From contig CABFPE010000038.1 in assembly GCA_900660155.1 (NCBI GenBank), forward strand, positions 441,815 to 505,814: a stretch of 64,000 nucleotides of DNA, given 5' to 3'. Position 1 is the first letter of the stretch. Every line of letters starts with the position of its first letter. The position numbers were made by a program, and so were the translations under genes. This DNA comes from Hofstenia miamia. Its lineage: Eukaryota > Xenacoelomorpha > Acoela > Hofsteniidae. Shown here in pieces: positions 32,522 to 43,309 of the stretch. The notes beneath the pieces are model-generated. The model searched no databases. It was not told where the DNA came from and saw only the letters and a program-made list of their open reading frames with translations.

Positions 32522-33402
32522 ATATTACAGTAGAAATACATTATTTCTCTTCATATTCATATATATATATATATATATATATGAAATTGCATAAATTTGA
32601 TGAAAAACCAGAAAGCAAAAATAATTAATATAGATAGAGATATATTTTGTATCGTTCTGAGCCGCAAAAACCATGAGAATCCCATCGGAAAACTTCCTGT
32701 AATGCAATGGGATATGGATCATAATTCTGCTTCATGGACAAGCCTGAATACTACTTAATTTCTTCGGCATCAGAACAATAGAGAGGGTCTGCTTTCCATA
32801 CTTTTTCGAAATCAGCAAATGTGCTGGCTCAGTTTATATGGACACGATTTTGCAGCCCTGATTTTAAATATAAAATTGTTATCGTAGATTAGGCTTTCTT
32901 ACTTTCTTCATAAAACTCAGAAGTTTTTAATCAAGACAAATTTTTTTGTTGCTGACTTCGTATTTTGGCATTTTAATTCTTCATTTGAACTGCGCTCGAA
33001 GTACTTAACTTAAAATAAATAATGGACTCTTGAACTTTTAAAAAAATGCTTCATTGCATTAAAATTCATGAAAATGCTTTTATATGAAGGCCTCAAGTAG
33101 TATGATTCACTGCCTTTTTACCCATAATATGCATTAAAAGTGTTATTTTATTTAAAATTTCAAATTCTAAGGTTAGAAAATTATTTACAATCTTTCTTCT
33201 GCTTTATGTTTAAGCTATGAAATATTTATCAAATTGAACTTATGTATTAACTGTGTTTGACTTGAGCAAATGATAGTATTATTTGCATTCTATGTTGAAA
33301 AGGTTCAATTTTATAATCCATGAATATATTCATTTTAACCTATAGACATATACGATGTGCAGTATAGTAGAAGCAGGCTACTAATTATAAATTTTCGAAA
33401 TA

Positions 33403-33983
33403 CAGGGGGTACCCATAAGTTTCTGCAGTAAAGGAAAAACACACGAAAAAAACCAGCAAATATTTATTAATCAACATCTTTCAGATGTTCAAAATAGCTT
33501 CCACCACTCTTGATGCATCGTTGCCATCGATCAGGTAATTTATTTATTCCATTTGCAAAGAACGTTGGGTCTTTAGTGTCCAGCCAGTTTTGGATTTTCA
33601 TATTCACCGCTTTAGCTGAGTCCAAATATTGTCCTCGTAGACAGGCTTTCATTGGCATAAACAAATAAAAATCTGATGGGGCCAAGTCTGGGGAATAAGG
33701 AGGATGTTCCAGAACGTTCAGTCCAATCTCTTTTAACTTCTGACGCGTCAGTTGAGACGTGTGAGGGCGGGCGTTGTCATGCTGCAGATAAAGGTTACCA
33801 TCAGTAGTGCTGAGCCTTCGATCGATGGTCAAGATTGTTAACAACGCACGAAAGCAAGAAAACCGAGCTTTTTAATGCGAGAAAAGCACAAGATGTTAAT
33901 ACTGAATTTTACAAGTTTGTGGATGCCACGAATTCTTCAACAAATTAATTTCTGTCACTGCAGAAACTTATGGGTACCCCCTG
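33403..33983 (-). mobile_element. Internally deleted mariner transposon with intact inverted ends
   Basis: 27-bp perfect terminal inverted repeats start CAGGGGGTACCCATAAGT at 33403 and end with their inverse at 33983. TA flanks both sides, the target duplication expected of mariner. At 581 bp it is less than half of a full element (about 1.3 kb). It keeps the C-terminal half of the transposase and has lost the N-terminal DNA-binding part and the first catalytic Asp. Confidence 0.9.
33467..33844 (-). pseudogene. Mariner transposase, C-terminal half
   Basis: 125 open codons read QHDNARPHTS (second catalytic Asp) and, 34 residues later, YSPDLAPSDFYLF (third Asp), the DD34D signature of mariner. 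They are followed by LPDRWQRCIKSGGSYF near the C-terminus, also typical. The frame is clean but the protein lacks the helix-turn-helix and first Asp, so it cannot transpose by itself. The inverted ends could in principle be recognised by a full-length relative. Confidence 0.9.
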
Positions 33984-33990
33984 TATTTTG

Positions 33991-34019
<29 letters not shown>

Positions 34020-34021
<2 letters not shown>

Positions 34022-36140
34022 TAAAATCTGTGATGGTTTCCCCAAAAAACCTTTTAAGCACTTATAAATCACAAACAAATAAAAATATCTTAAATCTGAA
34101 AACAACTCCAGATAGAGAATTTTCTCTTTCGACTTTACTTCACGACAGCCTCTGACCTGGCACTGTTTTTCCAGAAAGCAAATAATCTACGGTAGTAGTT
34201 GTTTTCATTATCTGAACATTAGTTATGGTAAAAATTTCAATGTTTTTACAAAAATCGAATTTCTCATTGAATCTCATTAAAAATTCTTATTTTATATATA
34301 CATCAGGCATAGAAATAATTCTTGTACAAAACTTTATTATTAAACGAGTGCATACAAGCCTATATGCGTGTCTATATCAACGACTTCACAGGCTTGGATA
34401 AAATTCTCCAGAAATGTAAAGAAAGCATTTTTTACTTTAAAGTATGGTGGAAATAAGAGGAAGCCAATTTTGCATTACCAAATCGTCTACATCAATTTAA
34501 GATACTGTCTCTTAATTTGAAATTCAATCTAGTCTTAAATAGTTGGCAATTTTGTAATCGTGTCACCCGTTAAGCTAAGTCATTCAATTTTTAAAGCAGA
34601 TTAGTAGTGATTGCTTAGCTAGTGCTAAAATTTCAATTTTTCTGTTTTCATAATTTCATTTGCTCTGCCTTATTGGAAGAATTCATTATTATTAACCAAA
34701 TCTAATATTGATAGTTTCTAGGAACATTGTAAATAAATAATGGATGAAGTATTACATAAAGAAGTATCTATAATATTTTTGCAGATTTGCCTTGATGAAA
34801 AATTCGCAAAATTACCGGAAAATGAAATAATTTTATTATTCATTTTTTTTATAAATAATCCAAACTGCGTTTTTAAAAATAGAAGGTACTTTCAAATAAT
34901 AAAGTCACTTTAAAAAATACCAATTTATATATTTCACAAGATATTTACAATATTTTAAGTAAAGTGTAAATGAACATATGATGTTGACATTATGAATTAT
35001 TATAAATTATTATATTGCTACATGTGCTTATACCACAATCTATGTCAGTGCAGCTGTTTGCATCTAGGCTGTAGCATATACATAGTTTCTATATTTAGAA
35101 TATTTTTGCCTGGTTGGCTTTAACTACTCCTATTTGTACTATCCAATTAGTTTTTTTCGCAAATTTATCCAAGATGAAGAGCAGTAGTTTTTATTTTAGT
35201 TGGCATTGTATTTTCTAGTAAATCCCTTTAATATCTGAAAAGAATTTTTTATATATTTGTGTATTATTTTTTGATAGACCAAGTTAAGAATGTCGTCCTG
35301 AATCAAATTCGTAAATTGTCAATTGCATAGCTTGTAAGTTACTCTATTTCCACTGATGCATTTTTATGTTACAAAGCGATTTGTTTACATTTTGAACAAT
35401 TTTACACAAGCCTGTTAAGAAATATTAAAAGTTTTTTCCATGGGCACATCTATGGGCTAGGGCCCGCTCATGCAATGATAAATATATGAGCTAAAACATG
35501 TGCTTATGCCTGAATCAAATGCAAATATGATTTTCTTCATTGAAACTTTTGTAAGAATATTCAATTTTTTCCATAACTAGTGGTCAGATAATGAGGCGGC
35601 TTAATCCCAATGGGAACAACAACTACTCAGAAGTTTTTGTTTTTTTTTGAAGAAACTCTGTGCCAGTTCTGTCCAGGCACGCTGTGAACAAGGTCAGGGG
35701 TTGTCGCGAATTTCAGATAAAAAAAGATAGACAATTCGCTATCTTGAGGTGTTTTTAGGTTTTAAGCGTTTAAAAAATTTTATTGAAGTCATCACAGAAT
35801 TTCAAACAGGAAACAGGGTTAAGCAACGCTTTTCTCTAGAGCCCATGAGACTGGAACTAAGATTTGCTTGGGACTGTAGCAAGGCTATTCATATTTAACA
35901 GGCCATGTCATGAGCATTTAGCTGAGGAGAGCTTGTTACATCTGATTAATTTATGTCACAATTCTTATACATGAAACCAACGGGATTAAAGACATTCACC
36001 CTTGCTAGATAATCGTGTCTTAGACAGTTAAATATAGATAGCGTTGAACTGGGACCATAAATCAAGGAATTCGTATCACAGATTTTTCACTGTTATTAAA
36101 ATATATTTTACCGATTTTTCTAAATAGAAGTATTGCCGTC
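34020..36140. other. AT-rich intergenic DNA, no gene seen
   Basis: No coding frame. A GC-richer patch near 35585-35715 (GAGGCGGCTTAATCCC, CCAGGCACGCTGTGAAC) could be a very old repeat. Nothing else recognised. Confidence 0.5.
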
Positions 36141-36147
36141 GAACTAT

Positions 36148-36247
36148 AGGGGATCATGACACCAGAAATCTGCATGGTACTGGGGCACCTAGTCCACCGG
36201 AACCGGAACACAAGTATTTCTGGCACCGACAGAATCTTTAATCCCCT
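36148..36247. repeat. Imperfect hairpin, possible small MITE
   Basis: AGGGGAT (36148-36154) pairs with ATCCCCT (36241-36247) and CCAGAAAT (36162-36169) pairs with ATTTCTGG (36216-36223). The enclosed DNA is GC-rich (CACCTAGTCCACCGGAACCGG). Without a target duplication the class is uncertain. Confidence 0.35.
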
Positions 36248-36437
36248 GCATTAATGTTGTTTGATTACAAATTTATTGGACTTTAAATTTCAAAGGTCTC
36301 ACCCAAATATATTATATGGGCTTACATCGAAATACGCGACTAGACGATATACTGTGTTTACATGTACATAGGGCAAGTGAATGTTGCAGTATTTCAGAAT
36401 AATTTAATATGTGCAATTCTGTCATTTTCTAAACATT

Positions 36438-36474
36438 TGTGATTAGATGACATCAGCAAATCAGAAAGCACTAA
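36438..36474 (+). promoter_or_regulatory. Conserved promoter-proximal block of receptor B2
   Basis: TGTGATTAGATGA, then CAGCAAATCAGAAAG, then CACTAA. The block ends 45 bases before the ATG at 36519. The same block in the same order ends 45 bases before the ATG of B3 (55848-55884, minus strand). In B3 and in the pseudogene the centre reads CAGCCAATC, a CCAAT box; B2 has CAAAT at that spot. Confidence 0.55.
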
Positions 36475-36518
36475 ATCTTTTATAACATAGAGCTAATACT
36501 TTTTAATTGATTCATAAA

Positions 36519-37463
36519 ATGAATGAATCCAACACAACTTACGGGCCTCCTGGTGGTTATTACAATGACTATTTTGTATTTATTCATATGATTTTTGTCG
36601 GCTCTATAGGCATTCCTAGTAACTCTATCATAATTTTAGTAGTCATAATCCAACCCTTCATCAAAACAAAGTCATCATTAATGTATGTGTTTCACCTTGC
36701 ATTTTCTGATTTATTGAATTGCGCAGTATATCTACTAATAAATCTACCCTTTTTCCTTTGGCCAGAAGAATTCCTTTTAAAGAAGTTTTTTTATATATGT
36801 AGCACATGGGCTATGTCAATGCAAATGACTCTTTTTCATACAACGTACATGGTGGTGTTGATCACTTGTGATCGATTAATTAATGTATTTTCAGTAAATA
36901 TATCTCGAAAATTTAACCAAGAATTCATTGCTAAAAGGCTTTGTTGGACAGTATTTTGTATATCTGTTGTAGCAGCTGTTCCATTTTATCGACTTAATCG
37001 TCAAGTTTTAAGTACAGTTATTTGGAAAGGTGAAGTTTACACTGGCTTTCGATGTTACCGTAGGAAAGCACCTTTCCTTACTTTTTTCAATATTGCATTT
37101 GGCTACACGATACCATTGATAGTTATAACCTTCGGAAATGTGGCTATTATTTTTGGAATTCTTTATCGTTCTCTAAGCAAGAAGTTTTCCCGGAAAATTA
37201 AGATAGAGGACTTGCGAGTAACATTTACATTGGTATCTTGTTGCGTTGTAATGGTAACTGTTTACTTACCTTTCTATATTCTACAGGTTTTGCAGTATTT
37301 CTGGTCTCCAGAACAGGAAGCGAAGTTTTGGGAAAGTTCATTTAATTATACACTGTGGTACACTGCACTAGGACTTCGGCATTTCAACTCTATTATAAAC
37401 TTCTCCATTTATGTTACAACAAATCCAAATTTTAGACAGTCTCTAAAGAAAATATATAGTTAA
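36519..37463 (+). CDS. Class A (rhodopsin-like) GPCR, subfamily B, copy 2
   Basis: Intact single-exon receptor of 314 residues. The ATG at 36519 (MNESNTTYGP) is used because it aligns with the start of B3 at 55803; the open frame extends four codons further but without an ATG. The N-terminus has a sequon (N5) and the subfamily motif TYxPPGGYYxDYF. Membrane segments lie at about 20-44, 54-79, 93-117, 140-158, 187-214, 232-262 and 279-300. Landmarks are N35 (TM1), D64 in HLAFSDLLN (TM2), C94, DRL at 118-120 in place of DRY, W143 (TM4), C179 in the second loop, P199 in GYTIPL (TM5), LPFY with P251 (TM6) and NFSIY at 294-298, where Phe replaces the Pro of NPxxY. The C-tail is very short. By eye about three quarters of residues match B3. 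Ligand and G protein are unknown. Confidence 0.92.
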   Translation: MNESNTTYGPPGGYYNDYFVFIHMIFVGSIGIPSNSIIILVVIIQPFIKTKSSLMYVFHLAFSDLLNCAVYLLINLPFFLWPEEFLLKKFFYICSTWAMSMQMTLFHTTYMVVLITCDRLINVFSVNISRKFNQEFIAKRLCWTVFCISVVAAVPFYRLNRQVLSTVIWKGEVYTGFRCYRRKAPFLTFFNIAFGYTIPLIVITFGNVAIIFGILYRSLSKKFSRKIKIEDLRVTFTLVSCCVVMVTVYLPFYILQVLQYFWSPEQEAKFWESSFNYTLWYTALGLRHFNSIINFSIYVTTNPNFRQSLKKIYS

Positions 37464-37469
37464 GTAACT

Positions 37470-37599
37470 AATAATATTAATTATTAATAAGCGCAAATGA
37501 TTTTTCTGAAAATATCAATGAACTTTGTCAACATCTCAATATTTTTTGAAAATTTTAAATTATATTTAACCAGTAAAAGTGCACCTGAATGCAAAATTT

Positions 37600-37630
<31 letters not shown>

Positions 37631-39440
37631 AATTTGCATAACCTCTATTTAGTATTTCTAGCTAGCTATTACAATACAGCTCTCGTAATTTGATTGCTTA
37701 TTTTGTTGCTATAGTCATACTTTATATATCTTTATTAGTATAGCTGTGAATAGAGTGTTTAATTTATGAAAGCGTATTTTGATTTTAGATTAACATGAAG
37801 TCGCTATAACTATTCAAAATTGGATAATATTTTATTTAATTTATTGTATATAGCAGTTTTCATATTGATTATACGAATAAATATATTCATAATAGTTTGT
37901 ATTTTAGTATTTTGAACATCTTGAATCAATATACTTTGTGGAACATTTTTATAAAGATGGAATTGTATCCATTTCAAATGTATTCTTGTGAACACCTAAA
38001 ACACATGCATTATATTTAAATAAGTATTTTCTTGAGAAATAATATCAACAACTACAGATTTCATGTACAAAACAAAATTTATTTTTCATCCCTCTATAGA
38101 TTAAATTGAAAGGTACATTCATGACTGATTTTTTTGAAAATAGTCAATGATTTTCTAAAGCAAATTAAATTTATGTTTTGAAAATGTCCAAGAATTGAAA
38201 TGTTTACTCGTTTATCAAAATTGATATCTGTGTAAATATTTTACAATGTGATAATAATATGTAATCTATTACACTATTATTATTTTTGAATTTAATAATC
38301 ATGAAATATGACTTAGAATAGTTTCACAGTCTGAATAGATTTTTGCATGTATTTATCCTAAAATACAATAAAAAATCCGCATTTCAGGCATTTTTGACAT
38401 ACGTAAATAAAAGCTAAATAACATAAGACTATGATTCTGATTAGCATAGAAAACATATAGAGTTAGAATATCTCAAACACGTTTCCATTATAAGATTTGT
38501 TTTAGTATGGATCACTTATGCGTTTCAAAATAATTATTATTATTACGCACTTTAAGTTTTCCTATATATCGTCCTAAATATTGAATGACCATAGAATTTT
38601 CATGTTTCAAATATCAATTAGCCTATATTCTGTGCCCCTGATATTCACCTCAGACTCGTACCTGATTCACTATCATTAAATTGACACTCTAAAATTGCCT
38701 GTAGAAGTGCAGACAACTACTAAATAATTATTAACTTTAAATATGCTAGTTGTTTCAATATCATTATATGCCACATTCCCTACCCATCATATTGGAATTG
38801 GTTATTTGGAATATTGTAAGGAATTAATCACTTTATAATTAGAATTTTTGCTAGAAATTCCTGAAACTTATTTCATTTGAATATTTTTCCTATTCAATCA
38901 ACTTTTATCCGTTTTTAATTGTCTCATTAAATTTCAATTAAAAACAACGTATATTAGCTTGGCTAGTATAATACCTAAAAAAATATAAGCTTACTCGATG
39001 AGAAGAAAAGCACTTAACAAATATTTTCATTACTGATATCCTTCGAAGTTTGTGTAAATAAGATCCATTGCATTGTTATTGCAAGATAATTCAATCGAAA
39101 AAATGATTAGCAAAGTTCTCCCTTGAATAATGCAATAACTACTACTAAGTGTAGGAAAAGTTACTGTCTAAATTGTTTGGGAAATATGCAGATCTATCCC
39201 TCTGAGTTTATGCGTTAGCATATAGAATATGAGGGAAAAATGCAATTTCAATATTGAAGCAGTGCAACCCCATTGCAAGTACTCTCTGAAGACTGAGTGT
39301 CTGATATGTTTTTCTTACTTATGTACATTATTTGTCTATTTTTGAATATCTGTTTCAAAGTATTAAAAGCATTTAAAATATCTTACAGCACATAAAAAAA
39401 AATGTCATTATATTTATTTCAGGAAAATAGGGCGAGATTA
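37470..39440. other. AT-rich intergenic DNA, no gene seen
   Basis: Contains a TA microsatellite at 37607-37630 and no coding frame. The minus-strand frame at 37810-37995 is Ile- and Lys-rich by composition only. Confidence 0.55.
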
Positions 39441-39843
39441 TTAAGGATGTGCCTGAATCCGGTATCCAGTAAAGTCGGCAATTACACAACTAGATCCGGA
39501 ATCCGGGAATATTTAACTTGTTTACTGGCTTTTACCAAATAACATATTTTTAGATACAACTCGATTTAAAAATATAATTTTCGTGGAAAAAGCTATATTT
39601 TTTCAATCGTATAGAAGTTGCCAAGCAACAAAACAAGCTTTTCTGATAAATCAGGGAGTAATCTATTTTAATATGGTCAAAATATTAATTTGTATTCATC
39701 CGCCTGAGGTCGATATTAACTTAGAAATGAGGTTGTTCTTCAGTAATAATTGAGTAATATATAATCCGGTATCCGCTAGTCAAATTATCAGTAATTATCC
39801 AGTATTCAGTGTATTCAATTCACTATTCAGATCCCATCCCTAA
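39441..39843. mobile_element. MITE with ATCCGG-rich ends, copy 1
   Basis: Begins TTAAGGATGTGCCTGAATCC and ends CAGATCCCATCCCTAA, imperfect inverses in their outer bases. The words ATCCGG, CCGGTATCC and CCAGTA recur in both arms. A second copy of the family, in opposite direction, lies at about 42895-43153. The form TTAGGGATG at the end is common among hAT-type MITEs. No clear target duplication. Confidence 0.5.
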
Positions 39844-39849
39844 ATATAA

Positions 39850-40365
39850 TCGCTCCCAATTAAATAACAATTATGCATAGAAATTACAAATCAATCGTTT
39901 CAAACTATTTCAATCATGCGTAATCATTATTGTAAAACTTGTATCCTTGCCATGATTGAATTTTCCATTGGGATTGGCTACAATTTTTTCTCCGAGACAC
40001 TAAATTGTTCACAGATTTTTTAAGCTTACTCTCTCCTTGAATTGCCTTTGTTCTTGTTTTTGATCAAACCATTTCCCTTCTATTTCCTAAGTGTCACCTC
40101 ACTAACTTTGAAATCCATTGATGGTTCTGATTTTCTTTTTACTTAATTATTTGTCCCATGTTTTATCATTTCCTCTACTATTGAACTCCGTTTATTCTCC
40201 ATTAATTGCGACATGATTGAAGGAAATTAATGACATTTAGTAATATATATATATATATATATATATATACTAGTTATTTTCACACACATTTCGATTAATA
40301 CTCATTGTGATGTACAATACTTAAAATAATTGTAACGAATGTATTAAAAATTAATTAATTTTTAG
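39850..40365. other. AT-rich spacer with TA microsatellite
   Basis: TA run at 40243-40268; no gene seen. Confidence 0.5.
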
Positions 40366-40533
40366 ATACAGAAGAATCAGCACTTCATAAAAGAAATCGG
40401 GCCTTAGAAGGATTTAGCGATCTCAGCTCCAACGAATTGCCTGCAGTACGGAGTAGACGACCAAATGCGAGAATATTTAATCTCGACTCATGCTTGATAG
40501 AGGAGGAAACGTCTTTACCAGATGAGGAAATCA
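40366..40533 (+). CDS. Exon-like orphan segment, unknown protein
   Basis: After a pyrimidine-rich acceptor-like TTAATTTTTAG (ending 40365) an open frame begins at 40368 and runs 55 codons to a single N at 40534. It contains EESALHKRNRALEGFSDLSS, then VRSRRPNARIFNLDSC and LIEEETSLPDEE: acidic and basic charge clusters of an intracellular, probably disordered, region. GC content is much higher than in the flanks, as in a real exon. The N joins it to a TA microsatellite, so the 3' side is an assembly scar and the segment may be misplaced here. No partner exon was found. It could also be part of a mobile element gene. Confidence 0.45.
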
Positions 40534-40534
40534 N

Positions 40535-40571
<37 letters not shown>

Positions 40572-41087
40572 GAAAGAAATGTCCAGCTCTCTAGCATGGA
40601 TTAAAAGATATAGATATTTCATTTTTCGCTAACGTTTTGTTTTACCCTTGTCCTCTTTAGTACTATATTAAACTGCAATAATTCATGAAATTTAAGCTCT
40701 TACTGATTTCTTTTATACATCTCAAGAAATTTGAATCATTTTAATTGCACACCACTAAGCGAAGGAAAACTAAATTGATTTCCTTCAAAATAAGTGTTGT
40801 GCGATAATTCAATTTGCAAGTTCATTACATGCTTTTACAACAAAGTGAAATAGCGCGATTTAAACAAGAATGCTTATTCAGCAATCAATCAGCATAGATG
40901 GTTTTATAGATTAATAGGTTTTGGTGTAAAACGTGTTTGAAATAGACACTTTCAAATATTGTATTGAAAAATCGACGTCGGGAATAAGGTTTTTGAAAAT
41001 CCTTACATGTTCTTTAAGAGATCAATAATATATGTAATAGTGAAAAATTTGACTCATATCCAAAAGTCAACAAACTAGTGTAGTGTC

Positions 41088-42031
41088 CTGGTGTGCCGAC
41101 TTCCTGGCATAAAAAAACAGCCACTGGTAATTGTTAATAGAAAGGCATCACAATGGCGATCCACAAATCTTGGAGTTCCACAAGGCACTGTCCAAAGTCC
41201 TATATATTTTAATATTACAACAAATTACTTGAAGATTCCAAAACATATGTCTCACAGAAACTACCTGAAGAAGTATGCGGATGACAACTACTGTATTTGT
41301 TTTGAAAAAAATGGAAAAGATGATGCATGTGCAATTTCGAAGCTTATATCAAAATGGTACAGAGATCACAATTTCCTCATAAATGCTGGTAAATCAAAAG
41401 AGCTTAAAATCTCTGTTCCAAGAAATTATCACATACCAACCCAAAATACTCAGAATTTCTTATTAGTAAATGAAATGAAAATACTTGGAATTACAATATC
41501 CAGTCACTTTAGTTTTCAAAGTAATGTGCTAAATTTAACGAAAAAGATTAACCAGCACATTTACTTGCTCCTAAAGCTTAAACCTTTGGGATATTCAACT
41601 GCTGAGCTGGAACTGTTGTATTCTATATTATTGTCAACGTTATTAAATAGGGACTTGAAGCGCATGCAGCAGAGAACAAGATAAATTTGGAGTACATTGA
41701 TAGAATACAGAAGAAAGCTATCCGATTCCGAATCATACAATGCTTTGCATCAATACGTGATTTGATAAAAAAAGATGAACAATTATTCAGCAAGATCTAT
41801 TCAAATTCGACACAACCCATTCGACACATCCTTCCTAATAGAACTCAATTCACTGCAGAGAAATTAAGGCCACGTATACCTCCAACAATTCTGGTGAAAA
41901 AATATCAAAACCTCAAAATTTTTCCAAACAGATACCTGAAATATCCATATCTGTAAATTTGTAAACTATATATTCTGAATGTTATTTTCAGATGCATAGT
42001 CATAAAATACATTATTATTATTATTATTATT
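41088..42031 (+). mobile_element. 5'-truncated LINE with reverse transcriptase and (ATT)n tail
   Basis: Open segment 41091-41684 carries the reverse transcriptase motifs LGVPQGTVQSP (normally VLGP) and KKYADDN with the catalytic Asp pair, then the thumb with LGITISSHFSFQ and LLLKLKPLGYSTAELELLY. After one stop and a frame change, 41687-41956 gives RIQKKAIRF and a short C-terminus ending LKYPYL. An (ATT)n tail at 42011-42031 marks the 3' end. The upstream endonuclease is missing, so this is a typical 5'-truncated insertion. It is a different family from the LINEs at 200-3000 and 44867-47388, but the same as the fragment at 45757-46190. Confidence 0.8.
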
Positions 42032-42034
42032 AAG

Positions 42035-42890
42035 CAGACAGTCGGCAATGGAATTTTAACACATTGGATTACTGGAAAATTTATCTACCCTATTGAAATT
42101 GATAATAGAAAATAGCTTGAAAATTGTTATTTGATGAGCGAAAAATGTGTTTTTGTCAAATTTATGAAGAAGCACAATTACGTAAACTCACGATTTGTCC
42201 AACTGGCGATCTCAAAGATCAAAATGAATCTGCACAAGGTTAGTTATTGCTATGAGTTAAAACTGTATTGGCATGTTGAATACATGTTTTTGCAATGTTT
42301 TTCTAAAGGTTATTTTTCAAATTCTTATGGGGTTGTTCGATTGTCAAATTACAAGAGCCAATTATCAATAAAAAAATTAATGTTCTACGTCAATTATTAA
42401 TTACCAATCATTTATCTTAACGGATATAGACAGCTAAAACATTTTTTTATAAATTGTTTTTCAAGGAAATCTTGAAAATAAAAAGAAACATCTTGTCTTC
42501 ACCGGAGAATACAATACTACAATCGCCAGTTTTGCAGTAAGGTTTTAACCTTAAGCATTGGTTGAGAAACGTGTCAACCCAACTTGAAGTTGGGTTATCC
42601 TGTGGGTTACTTTTAGATGTGTGGGGCCGGGTCATGCGTCATTTTATAATTGCTAGGGTGGAAGAAAATATCATTTTTGTGTAAAGTTTGAAATATAATT
42701 TTTGGAATTTCTACTATCATAAATGACTTTCTACCGATTTGTTTAAATGTATTAAAAGAAAAATGTGTGTCGATAATTTGATAAATCAATGCCTGCTAGT
42801 ATATGCATTTTATCAAAATTTTGTACCTTGCAGCGGTTTTAACTAAAAGCAAGGCTAAAAAATATTTTTTTGTCAAAAATTTACTGCTTG
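42035..42890. other. Spacer, no gene seen
   Basis: An 89-codon plus-strand frame at 42131-42400 lacks domain similarity. A perfect short hairpin, AACCCAACTT-GA-AGTTGGGTT, lies at 42575-42596. Nothing else recognised. Confidence 0.4.
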
Positions 42891-42894
42891 TTAA

Positions 42895-43153
42895 CCCTAG
42901 TTCTAATACATTTATTACTGAAATACAATCTCAATATCGACCACTTGTGGATGAAAAAAAATATTTTGATGTACATTAAATAGACTACGTAATGATGTCA
43001 GAAAAATTTGTTTTGTTGCATGAAGACTTCCATATCATGGAAAAATATAGCTTTTCCTCGAAATTTTTTTTTAATCAAAATTTATCTCAGAATATGCTAT
43101 CCGGTAAAATCCGGTGAATAAGTTAAATTTTACCGGATGCCGGCACATCCCTA
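42895..43153. mobile_element. MITE with ATCCGG-rich ends, copy 2 (opposite orientation)
   Basis: Aligns with the reverse complement of 39441-39843. Shared words in order are TATTACTGAA, AATATCGACC, GGATGAA, TTGTTTTGTTGC, AAAAATATAGCTTTT and GAATAAGTTAAAT/AACAAGTTAAAT, with ATCCGG words, ending CACATCCCTA. The left end is lost or unrecognised. Confidence 0.5.
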
Positions 43154-43154
43154 C

Positions 43155-43308
43155 CTGCAACAGTAACAAGACAATATCAATTTGTATAAATTGTAAAGAG
43201 CCAGTTTGTAGACATGGTCTTAGTACCACATATGCGAACTATTATGTATTAAAACTTGGGTCAATTAACACACTTGGTCCTTCTGAAAAGGAAACTTTTC
43301 TAGAATAG
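43155..43308 (+). pseudogene. Possible piggyBac transposase C-terminal cysteine-rich scrap
   Basis: Immediately after the MITE end, the frame reads CNSNKTISICINCKEPVCRHGLS. The CxxC then CRxH pattern of closely spaced Cys and His, near a C-terminus, resembles the cross-brace zinc finger that ends piggyBac transposases. The first Cys pair is cut off by the MITE, and the downstream residues show no further match. The call rests only on cysteine spacing. Confidence 0.3.
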
Positions 43309-43309
43309 T

